Origin: an uncultured Eubacterium sp.
Lineage (GTDB): Bacteria; Bacillota; Clostridia; Lachnospirales; Lachnospiraceae
Direction: 5' to 3'
DNA length: 64,000 nt
NCBI GenBank assembly: GCA_947178105.1
Contig: CAMWXD010000007.1
Coordinates: forward strand, 1-64,000
Every line of letters begins with the position of its first letter. The first letter of the stretch is position 1. This document shows, one piece after another, positions 9,066 to 18,507 of this stretch. Below the pieces are notes generated by a model. That model made no database searches. It saw only the letters and a program-made list of their open reading frames with translations, and had not been told where the DNA came from. The translations under genes and the position numbers were made by a program.

Positions 9066-10553
9066 TTATTTACCAAATTCCCACATAGCCCTATCAAATT
9101 CTGGTATTTCTTGTTCAGACTTAATTTCTATTCCAAGAATCCTATTAAACAGCTCTGCCACAATGCAATTATGTCCCAGACGGCAATGTATCACTGATAC
9201 AGGCATACCCATTTTTGTTAATATCAAAACTCGATATATTTCTTTACATAAAGCAGAAACATTTTAAGCATCATTGACACTCAGCCTTGCTTCTGTTCTT
9301 CTTGAAGAATGGGTGTAATAATTTCTATCATTTACAATATTCTCTATAAGATCACCATATTTTTCCTTAAATGCATTTTTACTTGTTTTTTCGAATAATA
9401 TTTCTATCGCTTCCAAAAAATAATTTATTGTGGTATTCCGAAAAGTTATGCCGGATAAACCCAGTCCATTTCTTACAAGTTCCTTATCAGATTCATCTTT
9501 CAACTGCTGTATTATATTTTCTTTCATAATTTTAAATTCCGAAATCTCTTTTTCCTCATCTATAAATGCCTGAGCATAACCTTCAATCATCTGCATGGCT
9601 GCCAGGAATTTGTTAATAGAAACAGCTTTCAGTTCCTCATCAAACATAATCCGGCCATATGCCTGATGCGCATTATGAACATTATCATAATTATCAAACC
9701 AATAATCCATCGCTTTTTTTACATCCGTAAAATCTGTAACTTTAAAAACAGATACTCTTTTAAAAGATGCTGAATCTTTTACCCCGTTGTTAAAAACGTT
9801 TAAACTCTTTTTAGGGAAATTACAATAACCTACAAACTCGCAAACATCGATATTCGAATCACTATGTTCTATAAGTTTCAATTTATTAATAGTTACTATT
9901 TCGCCACTAAGCAGTGAAAAAAAATCAGTAATTTTTTGTAATACATCGTGGAAATCCCTGACCATTACCGGCTTCAAAGGCTGAAAAGTAATTTTATGGG
10001 AAATCCCAATGCTAAATCTGTCTCTTTCAGAATAATATTGTGGTGTAGCATCAAAATGAAAAATACCTAAGTTTGTATCCACACGTACAGGCTCCGTTAT
10101 TACCGGAATATTAATATTTTTATACATGCTCCTATCCACGCAGCCGGAGTTTAAATCATATGGACACACTCCAATCAACTCATGTCCGTCTGTTATTTCC
10201 ATACACATCTCCGAAAATGTATAATCTGCCGGAAACCCTTTCCTTCCCCAAATCACATTAGAAGATACAGCTTTCATTAATGTTCCTTTATATTCTGGTT
10301 CGTTTATATTTTTGTGAATTGTAAACTCCTTTATGTAAAAATTAAATATGGAAATATATTCTCCACTGTATAATTTTATTTCCGCAGAGTTATTTTCAGT
10401 TTGCTTTAGTTTATCATACCACTCCTTATTTGCATCATAAACTATAATATTGCACTCGTAGTATTCATTGAAATTCACTTCTGCAGAATAATCTACAACT
10501 TCATTATTCAGCTTATATAACTTTCCCGAATGCACCTGATTCAAGTTATCCAT
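9066..10553 (-). pseudogene. ApeA/HEPN-like phage-defence protein with one in-frame stop
   Basis: The N-terminal 300 residues resemble the beta-rich ApeA N-terminal domain. The C-terminal part is helical with an RNYYTH motif, the R-x4-H active site of HEPN ribonucleases that cut RNA during abortive infection. Translation from ATG 10553 (AGGAGA ribosome site nine bases upstream) stops at TAA 9264-9266 after 429 residues. The same frame then runs on for 65 more codons to TAA 9066-9068 and reads as a plausible helical HEPN tail. One nonsense change has therefore probably split a protein of about 495 residues. The gene is much more AT-rich than the recombinase module next to it. Whether the shortened form still works is unknown because the catalytic motif precedes the stop. 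Confidence 0.65.
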
Positions 10554-10651
10554 AATATAATTTCTCCTACATTTAAATTTGTAAAGAACAGTTTCTCTTT
10601 CCATTTATCTATCTGAAACACATTATAGCACATAATCTCACTTTTGTAGAT

Positions 10652-10694
10652 AAAAAATCCCTTCAAAGCACATATCATAATGCTTCAAAGGGAT
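10652..10694 (-). terminator. Terminator after the integrase remnant
   Basis: A 14-bp stem with two mismatches (about 10657-10670 against 10681-10694), followed on the minus strand by six T residues. It lies just after the integrase stop codon and before the start of the ApeA-like gene. Confidence 0.7.
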
Positions 10695-10703
10695 ATTTCT
10701 CCA

Positions 10704-11292
10704 TTAAATCGCCCGGAACATCTTCTGTGATACCGGCTTTTCCTCTTTCGTCTTCTCCAGTTCCTTCCTGGCTTCTGCCAGCTCCTCCATCCGTTTCAAT
10801 TCATCCGTTGCATCCTCCAATCCAAGGTGCGTGTATGTGTTCAGCGTCACCCCGATATCGCTGTGCCCCATCAGGTACTGCAGCGTCTTCGGGTTCATGC
10901 CCGATTTCGCCATGTTGCTACAGTAGGTGTGGCGGCAGACATGCGGCGTGATGTTCGGCATCTGCACCCGGTAGATATCATTGTAGCGTTTAACCATGTG
11001 GTTGAAGCGGTGCTCCCAGTGCATCGCCACTAACGGGTTGCAGTCCTTATCCACAAAAAGGAACCCCGTGTATCCGCCTATCACTTTCTCATACCTGGGC
11101 GGCTCCCTGTCCTCAATGATGCCCTGGAAGCACCGTACCACATCATCTGTCATGGGTATTTTCCGTGTGCCCGCGTTAGTCTTGGTTGATTCCACAATCA
11201 ACCTCATGTCGGAAGTCCTCTGGAGCTGGTGGTCTATGTTCAGCACCTTATTCTCAAGGTCAATGTCGCGCAGAGTAAGCCCGCAGAATTCT
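10704..11292 (-). pseudogene. Tyrosine integrase, N-terminal half missing
   Basis: C-terminal catalytic domain of a Tn916/phage-type tyrosine recombinase. Visible are the beta-hairpin Lys (ESTKTNAGTRKIPM), the HVCRHTYCSNM box (His-x-x-Arg) and the LMGHSDIGVTLNTYTH box with the nucleophile Tyr. Homology to the family begins abruptly at EFCGLTLRDID. The segment normally just before it, which carries the first catalytic Arg, and the whole N-terminal DNA-binding domain are absent; the frame continues upstream into unrelated AT-rich sequence. The break point lies at a GCAGAATTCTGC palindrome (11283-11294). It is non-functional. The missing half was not found elsewhere in the window. Confidence 0.85.
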
Positions 11293-11582
11293 GCTTTTGT
11301 CAAGTAAAATCTAAAAAAAATAAGATTCATTTTCAAAAAAAGCACAATCTAAATGACGCTGCAGTGCCTTTTCAAAACATCTGCCAGCTCTATTTTAACA
11401 CAGCTGCACTGCAAAATCTATCAGAAAATACATGCACAGACCTGCCTTCTGCACTCTCATTTCTGTCCTGTTCAGAATCCTTATGCCTGCCCTAATTCCC
11501 TGGAACTCCCTCAAAAATACTCCCCGCCCAGAACTGCGGGGAATATTTTTCTCATACAGCCATTCAGACTGCCTGCTGCATT
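11293..11582. other. Junction region and recombinase terminator
   Basis: This stretch lies between the broken integrase and the last serine recombinase and holds no gene. It should contain the left end of the serine-recombinase module. Its only clear structure is the terminator at 11512-11550. Confidence 0.5.
11512..11550 (-). terminator. Terminator of the recombinase operon
   Basis: GC-rich stem CCCCGC / GCGGGG (11522-11527 with 11536-11541) followed on the minus strand by an AT-rich T-run. It lies about 30 bases beyond the stop codon of the last recombinase gene. Confidence 0.75.
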
Positions 11583-13232
11583 TTAAAATTCTTCTGCCTG
11601 TTTTTTCTGTTCTTCCGCCTGAAATATTTCCTGTGGATTCACAGCTTTCCGTTCCTCCGGCAGATCTTCCTGATAAAAGATGTCATCCGTCTTCCATACG
11701 ATCTCCACCCTGTCCGGTCCATATACATATACCCTGTCAATAACCCCGGACAGCACTGCTTTATCAAAATCATGAAGTGCCGCTATGTCTGCAAGGCTTT
11801 CCTCTTTCCTGCCTGCAGCTTCTCCCTGTTCTTCTGCCTCCTCTGCCAGCCGCTCCATTTCAGACACCATTCTTTCAATCTCTGCAAGCCTTTCCCGCAT
11901 CTTTTCCAGCTCCTGCATGTATTTCTCCCGGCTGCAGGCCCCGCTGCGGTAATCCTCATAAAGCCGGAACTTCCCGGCTGAAATCCTCTTCTTTTCATCT
12001 TCAAGTGCCTGTATTTCCCCGGACAGCATGAGCTTCTGTGTCCGCTGTGCCTTCTTCTGCTTATAGGCCGCGGATACCATGGCTGCAATTTCCTTTGTAC
12101 AGTTAAGGATAAGATTTTCCAGAGTCTCACGTCTGATCCTGCTCTGTGCGCATTCCGTTATCCCTGAGAAACCGGCCTGCATGCACCGGTAATTCGGATG
12201 CCCGCTGCCGCCGTGGGACATCCGCCTGCCGCAGTAAGGGCACATGATCAGCAGGCCGGGCCTGCCGCATGCTGCGTTTTTCTTTGGTACATGGGTGAAA
12301 GCACGTGCATTCGCCCTGTCAAAAATCTCCTGCGGCACGAGCGGCTCATGGGTGCCTTCCACGACCGTCCACTGGCTGCGGTCATTTTTCACCTGCCTTT
12401 TAGCACCGGCCTGCGGGCGCCGCGACTTATTCCAGATGGTTTTTCCAAGATAAACCTCATTTTTCAGCATGTCGCGGATTGTAGTGACTGTCCACAGCTT
12501 GATCTTTTTCTCATGGAATACGGTCCTGTTCACACCGTTTCTGCGCATATGCTCTGTCGGTGTCGGAACATGTTCTTCATTCAGGCAGCGGCATATCCCG
12601 GTCTTCGTGATACCTTCCGCAGCCATTGAAAAAATACGTCTTACAATCTCCGCAGCTTCCGGATCGACAGTAAGCCTGTGCCTGTCTGCCGGGTCTTTCC
12701 TGTATCCGTAAGCTGCAAAGGATACCATGCATATCCCGTCTGCAGCCCTGGTATTCAGGGCTGTCTTTATTTTTACGGACAGGTCCCTGCTGTACATGGC
12801 ATTCAGGATATTTTTCAGCGCCACGCCCATGCCGCCTGTCATGCCCCGGCAGTCAGCACTGTCAAAACAGTCATTCACGGATATGAACCGGATCCCGAGA
12901 AGCGGAAATATCCGTTCCAGGTAATTTCCCACTTCCAGGTAATCGCGGCCAAATCTTGAAAAATCCTTTACAAGAATAACACTGATCTTTCCCTTTTTTG
13001 CATCTTCCATCATCCGTACGAACTGCGGGCGTGAAAATCCGGTTCCGCTGTATCCGTCGTCCGCGAACTCAATGACTTCATAATCCTTAAATTCCTCCCT
13101 GGCGCTGATATATGCCGTAACCAGATTTCTCTGCGCTGATATGCTGCCGCTCTCCGGCCTGGCAGTTCCTCCCGCATCCATGTCCCCGTCAGAAAGCCGC
13201 AGGTACATGGCTGCCGTCTTCCTATTCTCCAT
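11583..13232 (-). CDS. Large serine recombinase 1 (last of three)
   Basis: Site-specific recombinase of about 549 residues that cuts and rejoins DNA through a serine-phosphate bond. The resolvase domain starts at AAMYLRLSDGD (catalytic Ser in YLRLS) and includes the VKDFSRFGRDYLEVGNY helix. A recombinase domain, a zinc ribbon with two Cys pairs (CPYCGRR region and later Cys) and a C-terminal coiled coil follow. The chosen ATG at 13232 overlaps the stop of the preceding recombinase by 11 bases, pointing to translational coupling. Tandem triplets of such enzymes are known from integrative elements of Firmicutes, where they act together in excision and insertion. Codon use is GC-rich relative to flanking DNA. 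Confidence 0.9.
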   Translation of the reverse strand: MENRKTAAMYLRLSDGDMDAGGTARPESGSISAQRNLVTAYISAREEFKDYEVIEFADDGYSGTGFSRPQFVRMMEDAKKGKISVILVKDFSRFGRDYLEVGNYLERIFPLLGIRFISVNDCFDSADCRGMTGGMGVALKNILNAMYSRDLSVKIKTALNTRAADGICMVSFAAYGYRKDPADRHRLTVDPEAAEIVRRIFSMAAEGITKTGICRCLNEEHVPTPTEHMRRNGVNRTVFHEKKIKLWTVTTIRDMLKNEVYLGKTIWNKSRRPQAGAKRQVKNDRSQWTVVEGTHEPLVPQEIFDRANARAFTHVPKKNAACGRPGLLIMCPYCGRRMSHGGSGHPNYRCMQAGFSGITECAQSRIRRETLENLILNCTKEIAAMVSAAYKQKKAQRTQKLMLSGEIQALEDEKKRISAGKFRLYEDYRSGACSREKYMQELEKMRERLAEIERMVSEMERLAEEAEEQGEAAGRKEESLADIAALHDFDKAVLSGVIDRVYVYGPDRVEIVWKTDDIFYQEDLPEERKAVNPQEIFQAEEQKKQAEEF

Positions 13233-14928
13233 ATTCAGCCGCTCTTTCCCCTGCATAGCCGGCCAGTTCTTTGAGCATGTCATCGTAGACAAGCCGTATT
13301 TTCAGGGAACGGTCTGCGCAGACTTCTATCTTTTCCACAAATGCATCCACCATCTTTTTTGTCAGCAGCCGTTTGTTTCTGTACGCATCAATCACCTTTT
13401 CCCATTCCCTGTCAGTGCAAAAGTCCGCAGAATAGCCGGTCCTGTGTGCGGACAGTTCCTCCAGCCGGGCCCGCAGCTCTTTTTCCCGTGCAGTATCCCG
13501 TTCCTTAAAGCATTCATACTGTTCTGCATCAAGGAGGCGGCTGACATAATCCTCATAAAGCCTTTCCCTGCTTCCCGCCAGCTTTTCCAGCTCCCTGCGG
13601 CACCGGCGGATCTCCCGTCCGAACACATCATACTTATCAATGCTCTCCTGCCTTCTGTTCAGACGGCGGATCATTTCCACCCTGTCAAGATAAACACTGA
13701 TATGTGCATGGATAACCTTCAGCACCTTCTCATAGACATCCGTATCATGAATCCTGTGGCTGGAACACTGTTTTTTCAGTACATACGAGCCGCAATTAAA
13801 TACAGCCCCGCTCCTGCCGTAACGCTGCAGGTACATGGTCTTCCCGCAGTCGACGCATACAATCTTTTCCTTAAAAAAGTTCCTGTCTGCCACGCTGTAT
13901 TTTCCCGGGTTCTTCGGCTTCCTGCGCCGTTCCTTCCGCCGCTCCATTTCCTTCTGTGCCTCTTCAAACACTTCCGCCGGCACAACCGGTTCATGGGTTC
14001 CCCTGACGATGACCCAGTTTTCCTCCGGCTCCGCCTGTTTTTTCTTTTCCCTGAAAGAATCATGGGAATGCTTCCCGTGCAGGCTGTCCCCCATATAATA
14101 TGGATTTGACAGGAGCTTCGGGATGCTGCGCGGCTGCCACCTGGTGTCAAAGCTGTCCGGTATCCTGCCCGTGCTCTTAAAACGCTTGTACGCCCTTGGA
14201 TTCAGCTGCCCTTCTTCATTGAATATCCCTGCGATCTCTGCATAAGTCTTTCCCGCAAGGAACATGACGTACATCCGTGCCACGACAGCCGCAGCCTCCT
14301 CATCATGGATGATCCGGTATTTATCACCGGGGTCCCTTTTCAGGCTGTAAGCCAGGCTTCCTGCCACGCACCTGCCCTTTTCCCAGCTGCTGCGGTGTGC
14401 AGCCCGGATTTTCCCTGCAAGGTCCCTGGAATAATATTCATTAAAGATATTTGACATGCATGCTGCAAGGCCTGCTTCCCCATTCGCGGAATCATACCCG
14501 TCCGTAACTGCAATGAAGCGGACATCAAAAAACGGAAACACCCTTTCAATATAATTTCCCGTTTCCACATAATTCCTTCCAAGACGTGACAGGTCCTTTA
14601 CTATGACGCAGTTGATCCGCCCGTTCCTGATGTCCTGCATCATTTCGTCAAATCCCGGACGTTCAAAATCCGTCCCTGTCCTGGATATGTCAAAATATTC
14701 TTTTTCCGCTGCAAGATCTGACGCCTGCTCCGCGAACTTCTTTAACAGCTCCATCTGCGTTTCCACCGTGTTTCTGTCCCTGTCCGCATCGCTTTCCAGC
14801 GAAATGCGGGCATACAGCCCGGCACGGAAAACAGGATGCCGCACCTGTGTTTCCGCAGCTGTGCCGGCCGCATTTCTGTCCGGAAAGCCGCTGCTGACAA
14901 AATCCGTTTTCCTTGATTTTCTTGCCAT
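13222..14928 (-). CDS. Large serine recombinase 2 (middle)
   Basis: Serine recombinase of about 568 residues. The catalytic domain has AGLYARISLES with the nucleophile Ser and VKDLSRLGRNYVETGNYIERVFP. A recombinase domain follows, then a zinc ribbon (CVDCGKTMY, with CGSYVLKKQC further on) and a long charged coiled coil. The start at 14928 is preceded by GGAGG, nine bases away, and lies one base after the TGA of recombinase 3. It is intact. It is less similar to recombinases 1 and 3 in the linker regions, as expected if the three have specialised roles rather than being fresh duplicates. Confidence 0.9.
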   Translation of the reverse strand: MARKSRKTDFVSSGFPDRNAAGTAAETQVRHPVFRAGLYARISLESDADRDRNTVETQMELLKKFAEQASDLAAEKEYFDISRTGTDFERPGFDEMMQDIRNGRINCVIVKDLSRLGRNYVETGNYIERVFPFFDVRFIAVTDGYDSANGEAGLAACMSNIFNEYYSRDLAGKIRAAHRSSWEKGRCVAGSLAYSLKRDPGDKYRIIHDEEAAAVVARMYVMFLAGKTYAEIAGIFNEEGQLNPRAYKRFKSTGRIPDSFDTRWQPRSIPKLLSNPYYMGDSLHGKHSHDSFREKKKQAEPEENWVIVRGTHEPVVPAEVFEEAQKEMERRKERRRKPKNPGKYSVADRNFFKEKIVCVDCGKTMYLQRYGRSGAVFNCGSYVLKKQCSSHRIHDTDVYEKVLKVIHAHISVYLDRVEMIRRLNRRQESIDKYDVFGREIRRCRRELEKLAGSRERLYEDYVSRLLDAEQYECFKERDTAREKELRARLEELSAHRTGYSADFCTDREWEKVIDAYRNKRLLTKKMVDAFVEKIEVCADRSLKIRLVYDDMLKELAGYAGERAAEYGE

Positions 14929-14929
14929 G

Positions 14930-16612
14930 TCACATGACCTCCTTCCGCCCGCTTCCCTGTACTTTCCCCGCACTGCCCGAAACTGTGTATCCGGCACTGT
15001 GCATCCGGTCCAGCAGAGACCAGTAGCAGTCATCAAAATGAAACACTACCTCTATGTGTTTCCTGTCATAGACCTTTACCCTGTCGATCGGCTCTACGGC
15101 AGCCGTCCTTGTCAGGCATCTGATGTTCCCGTGCCTGACAAAGTAATCCAGCCACTGGTACTTCTCCGTTTTTGATTCCAGAATGTCATGGATCTCGTTC
15201 TGTATGTTCCTGACTGCTTCCTCCGCCTTTTTCCTTTTCGCACTGTATCCCTCATACAGCTCCGCATAGTCTTCCTTTGAAACAATGCCTGCTTTCAGGT
15301 CTTCATAGAGAAGGTTCCGCATCGTTTTGCAGCGTAAGATTTCCTGCTCCATCCTGTCCCTTCGGCCTTCCAGCTCCCGGATGTCCAGTTCCCGGAACGG
15401 TACTGTATCCGCATACTCAAGTATGCGTTTCATGTCCAGAATATTTTCAATATGTGCCTGTACCGCCTACAGCACGCATGATTCCAGCTTTTCCCTCGGA
15501 ATGCGGTGTGTGCTGCATTTCTTTGTCGCATTATTCCTGGAACAGATATAATAAGAATAGACTTTTCCGCCTGCCGGCACATCCCTTTTGACCATGGATG
15601 CCCCGCAGTCCCCGCATACTGCCAGGCCGGACAGGACGTATACTTCCGTTTCATGCGGCGATGTCCGCGTATCCATCCCCAGCAGCCTCTGCACCAGCTG
15701 AAACTCCCTCTGCCCGATGACAGGCTCATGGCTGTTTTCAATCCGCACCCACTCCGCTTCCGGCTTTTCAACCATCTTTTTCACTTTATGGTTAGGAGTC
15801 GTATGCTTTCCCTGTACGAGCGTCCCCGCATAGACCTCATTTTCCAGGATGCGCCTTACAGACATGGCACTCCATTCCGCCCTGTCATGCGTCCTGAAAT
15901 TATCCTGGATGCGTATGCCGAGGCTGTGCTTGTATTCCATGGGCGACAGCACGCCGCGGCTGTTTAAATGTTCTGCAATTGCCGTCTGGCTCATGCCGCT
16001 GAGTTTTAAACGGAAGATCTCTTTCACAATCCCGGCGGCATAAGCATCCGGCACAAGCCTGTTCTTATTTTTTTCATCCTTTAAATAGCCATACGGGGTA
16101 AATGCGCCTGTATAGTCCCCGTTCTTCCTCTTTACTTCCAGATGGCTCCTGATCTTTATCGAAATGTTCCTGCAGTAAGCATCATTCATCAGGTTCTTGA
16201 ATGAAAGCACGATGCCGTCTGACTGCCCTCCCCCGGCGCTGTCGATATGGTCATTGACCGCAATGAAACGCACTCCGAGGGCCGGAAACAGCCGTTCGAT
16301 GTACCTGCCTGAGTCAATATACTCCCGCCCGAAACGCGACAGGTCCTTGACCACCACGCAGTCAACAATCCCTTTTTTTATATCTTCCATCATCATCTGA
16401 AACTGCGGGCGGTCAAAGCTGGAACCCGAATAACCGTCGTCCACACGTTCGGATACAATCTCAATATCTTCCTTGTCCTTTAAAAAATCTCTGATCAGGG
16501 ATTTCTGGTTTGAAATGCTGTTGCTTTCCTTTTTCCCTGCAGCAGAACCGCCGTCTTCTTTTGAAATCCTTGCATAGATGGCGGCATGATAGATCCTCTG
16601 GATACTGCCCAT
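14930..16612 (-). pseudogene. Large serine recombinase 3 (first of three), split by one in-frame TAG
   Basis: The catalytic domain (AAIYARISKEDGG, VKDLSRFGREYIDSGRYIERLFP), recombinase domain and zinc ribbon (CGDCGASMV, then CSRNNATKKCSTHRIPREKLESCVL) are intact. At 15467-15469 a TAG interrupts the frame, and the same frame continues without change for about 178 codons through the coiled-coil C-terminus to a TGA at 14930-14932. The start at 16612 has an AGGAGG ribosome site nine bases upstream. Without the TAG the protein would be about 560 residues, matching its two neighbours. Either it is a recent nonsense mutation, or the TAG is read through or suppressed; a downstream ATG at 15433 lacks a clear ribosome site. 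Confidence 0.85.
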
Positions 16613-16807
16613 GATCCTGTTCCTCCTTATTTTCATCTCAGTCGGAACAAAACCCGGTAATACAGATATGGCCGGCTGCATGCAGACGCCTTTCTCACAA
16701 TCCCCTGCATGCAGTCCTTTCTCTTGAGATTTATCTTACCACACTTTTCCGGAATTTTCCACGACTTTTTTATTTTTCTTTCTTACCGTTTTATCCATAT
16801 AAAGATG

Positions 16808-16877
16808 CAGATATTTTTTGTCAGCCCGCACCGTCACGGGCACTAAAACTCCCCGGACTGCTGACAAAAAATATCTG
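16808..16877. repeat. Perfect 18-bp inverted repeat between DUF6870 and recombinase genes
   Basis: The arms CAGATATTTTTTGTCAGC (16808-16825) and its exact reverse complement (16860-16877) enclose a 34-base loop that has a smaller inner stem (GCCCG / CGGGC type). It lies between the small DUF6870-type gene and the first recombinase gene. It could terminate the cargo transcript, form a recombinase binding site, or act as a protected hairpin. Confidence 0.8.
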
Positions 16878-16890
16878 TACCTTTCCCCTG

Positions 16891-17139
16891 TCAGGACATG
16901 AGCAGCAGGCTTTCAAAGGCATCTTCAAAAGATATGCCGTTATTGGCAAAACGGATCTTAACCATTGTATCTCCCACCCTCACCAGATAGGGATTTCCTG
17001 CCTGCCGCAGGTACTGCCTGATCCTCTCCTCCCGGCTTTTCCCCCTGTCAGTCCTGATCCTGCTGATATCTGCAAGATCTTCCAGCTTTACGTCTGCAAA
17101 ATCTGTTTCCAGCATTTTTCTGTGTTCTTCCGCTGTCAT
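16891..17139 (-). CDS. DUF6870-type small protein
   Basis: 82-residue cytoplasmic protein of unknown function. The pattern of a VKLEDLADISRIRTDR segment, then ERIRQYLRQAGNPYLVRVGDTMVKIRFA, matches a small family often found next to recombinases and conjugation genes in Clostridia. The start at 17139 is chosen because AGGAGG lies seven bases upstream; the frame is open further upstream but that part overlaps the next gene and reads as out-of-frame noise. It is the last gene before the inverted repeat and the recombinases. Confidence 0.7.
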   Translation of the reverse strand: MTAEEHRKMLETDFADVKLEDLADISRIRTDRGKSREERIRQYLRQAGNPYLVRVGDTMVKIRFANNGISFEDAFESLLLMS

Positions 17140-17218
17140 TCTTCCGCCTCCTGAAAACAGGGCACCGGCAGACATTTCCTCTGTTTTCAGGAGCTGTCCC
17201 TGGCACCCCGCTGTTTTT

Positions 17219-18427
17219 CTACCTGAATACATAATGTATCCGGATTTCAAAATCCTTTCTGTCATGCCACAGCACAACATTTGCAGCCACGGTCTTTCCA
17301 TGGCTGTGCGCTGTATCCGCAATCTCCCCAAGCCTTTCCAGCATCCTGCACTCATCTGCATCTTCCGGACGCCCTGCCGCGGCGGTCCCGCTGTCCGTAG
17401 CAGACACGGCCATTTTTGTACCGTATGGAAGAATGGTTGCTGAACGGCTTTCCATAAGCAGTTCCTTATAATCCTGAAAACTGACTGCGCCCGAACTGAG
17501 CTTTCCGGCCAGTACAGGCACAGATATATCCGTACCGTCCCGGCTTCTGACAATACGGATGCCTTTTTTCCTCTGATCCGTCAGTATTCCGTGAAAGCGC
17601 CGGCTGCGCCGTTTCAGCTGCAATGCCAGCTCGGCCAGTACAGCTGCTGCAGCAGCCAGAAACGCTGCCCGTAACATTCCTGTATTTTTCCGGCTGCTTT
17701 CACCTGGTTCCGGTCCGCAGTTTTCCCCGCTTTCAGTTTCCGGCATTTCTGCAGCTGTGCTGTCGCTGCCCGATGCAGTGCTGTCTGGATTTCTGCCTGT
17801 ATCTGCACTGCCGCGCCTTTGTCCGGCAGTTTCATCTTTCTGCCGGCCGGAAGCCGTTTCCAGACCGCTGCTGCCGTTACCGCTTTGAATGTCCGGATTT
17901 TTTTTCCGGACGCTGCAGTCTCCAGAGCCGCCGGAACCGGCAGTTCCGTCACCGCCGCTGCTCCCATCACCTGCACTGCTGCCTTTATCTGTACTGCCGT
18001 CTTTACCTGTATTGTCGTCTGTGTCTGTACCGCCATCTGCATCCATACCTGCACCATTATCCGAACCAATACCGCTGTTTCCATCTGTGCTGCCGCCTGC
18101 ACCACTGCTGTCCCCGCAGCCCTGTTTCATACCGTCATCCGGACCGCTGCCGCCGTTACTGCTGCCAGGTTTTCCGGCCCCGCTTCCTGCACTCTCACCG
18201 CTGCCCGTACTTCCGCCGGGATTCCTGTCCACGCCCTGGCTGCCTTCATCTGCTGCAGGTTTTTGCTCCGGCTCCCTTCCGGCATGTTTCCCTGCATCTG
18301 CAGTGACACCCACACCGGCCGTACCGCCTCCTCCATAGGATGCGGCCCCGGCTGCCACGGTCCCTGTGCCTGAAACAACCAGTGCGAGCAGGACAGGCAC
18401 ATATCTTCTATATAATAATAATCCCAT
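17219..18427 (-). CDS. Exported Gly/Ser/Asp-rich protein with one membrane anchor
   Basis: 402 residues. A signal sequence (PVLLALVVSGTGTVAAGAA) is followed by about 230 residues of low-complexity Gly, Ser, Asp and Thr. A transmembrane helix (AAFLAAAAAVLAELAL) lies near residues 252-267, and the basic stop-transfer KRRSRR and a folded domain of about 130 residues follow. The likely topology puts the disordered stretch outside and the C-terminal domain inside the cell. No family is recognised. It is transcribed with the neighbouring secreted proteins of the mobile island. The low-complexity DNA keeps several other frames open, none of which looks real. Confidence 0.7.
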   Translation of the reverse strand: MGLLLYRRYVPVLLALVVSGTGTVAAGAASYGGGGTAGVGVTADAGKHAGREPEQKPAADEGSQGVDRNPGGSTGSGESAGSGAGKPGSSNGGSGPDDGMKQGCGDSSGAGGSTDGNSGIGSDNGAGMDADGGTDTDDNTGKDGSTDKGSSAGDGSSGGDGTAGSGGSGDCSVRKKNPDIQSGNGSSGLETASGRQKDETAGQRRGSADTGRNPDSTASGSDSTAAEMPETESGENCGPEPGESSRKNTGMLRAAFLAAAAAVLAELALQLKRRSRRFHGILTDQRKKGIRIVRSRDGTDISVPVLAGKLSSGAVSFQDYKELLMESRSATILPYGTKMAVSATDSGTAAAGRPEDADECRMLERLGEIADTAHSHGKTVAANVVLWHDRKDFEIRIHYVFR

Positions 18428-18507
18428 TGCTCCGGCTCCCTTCCTTTCCGGACTGGACGGCCCGCCACACCATACTGTGCCGCGGGCCGCAGAATCCGGT
18501 CTTCCTG

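Noticed and set aside
13141-14109. 322-codon plus-strand frame opposite the recombinases
   Set aside because: It is antisense to two intact serine recombinases with all catalytic motifs and has no start signal.
15430-15771. Small minus-strand frame inside recombinase 3
   Set aside because: Out of frame with the recombinase, whose frame continues through the TAG; no ribosome site.
17614-18373. Several overlapping frames on both strands in the Gly/Ser/Asp-rich gene
   Set aside because: Low-complexity codons lack stops in many frames. Only the 402-residue minus-strand frame has a signal peptide, a membrane helix and a folded C-terminus.
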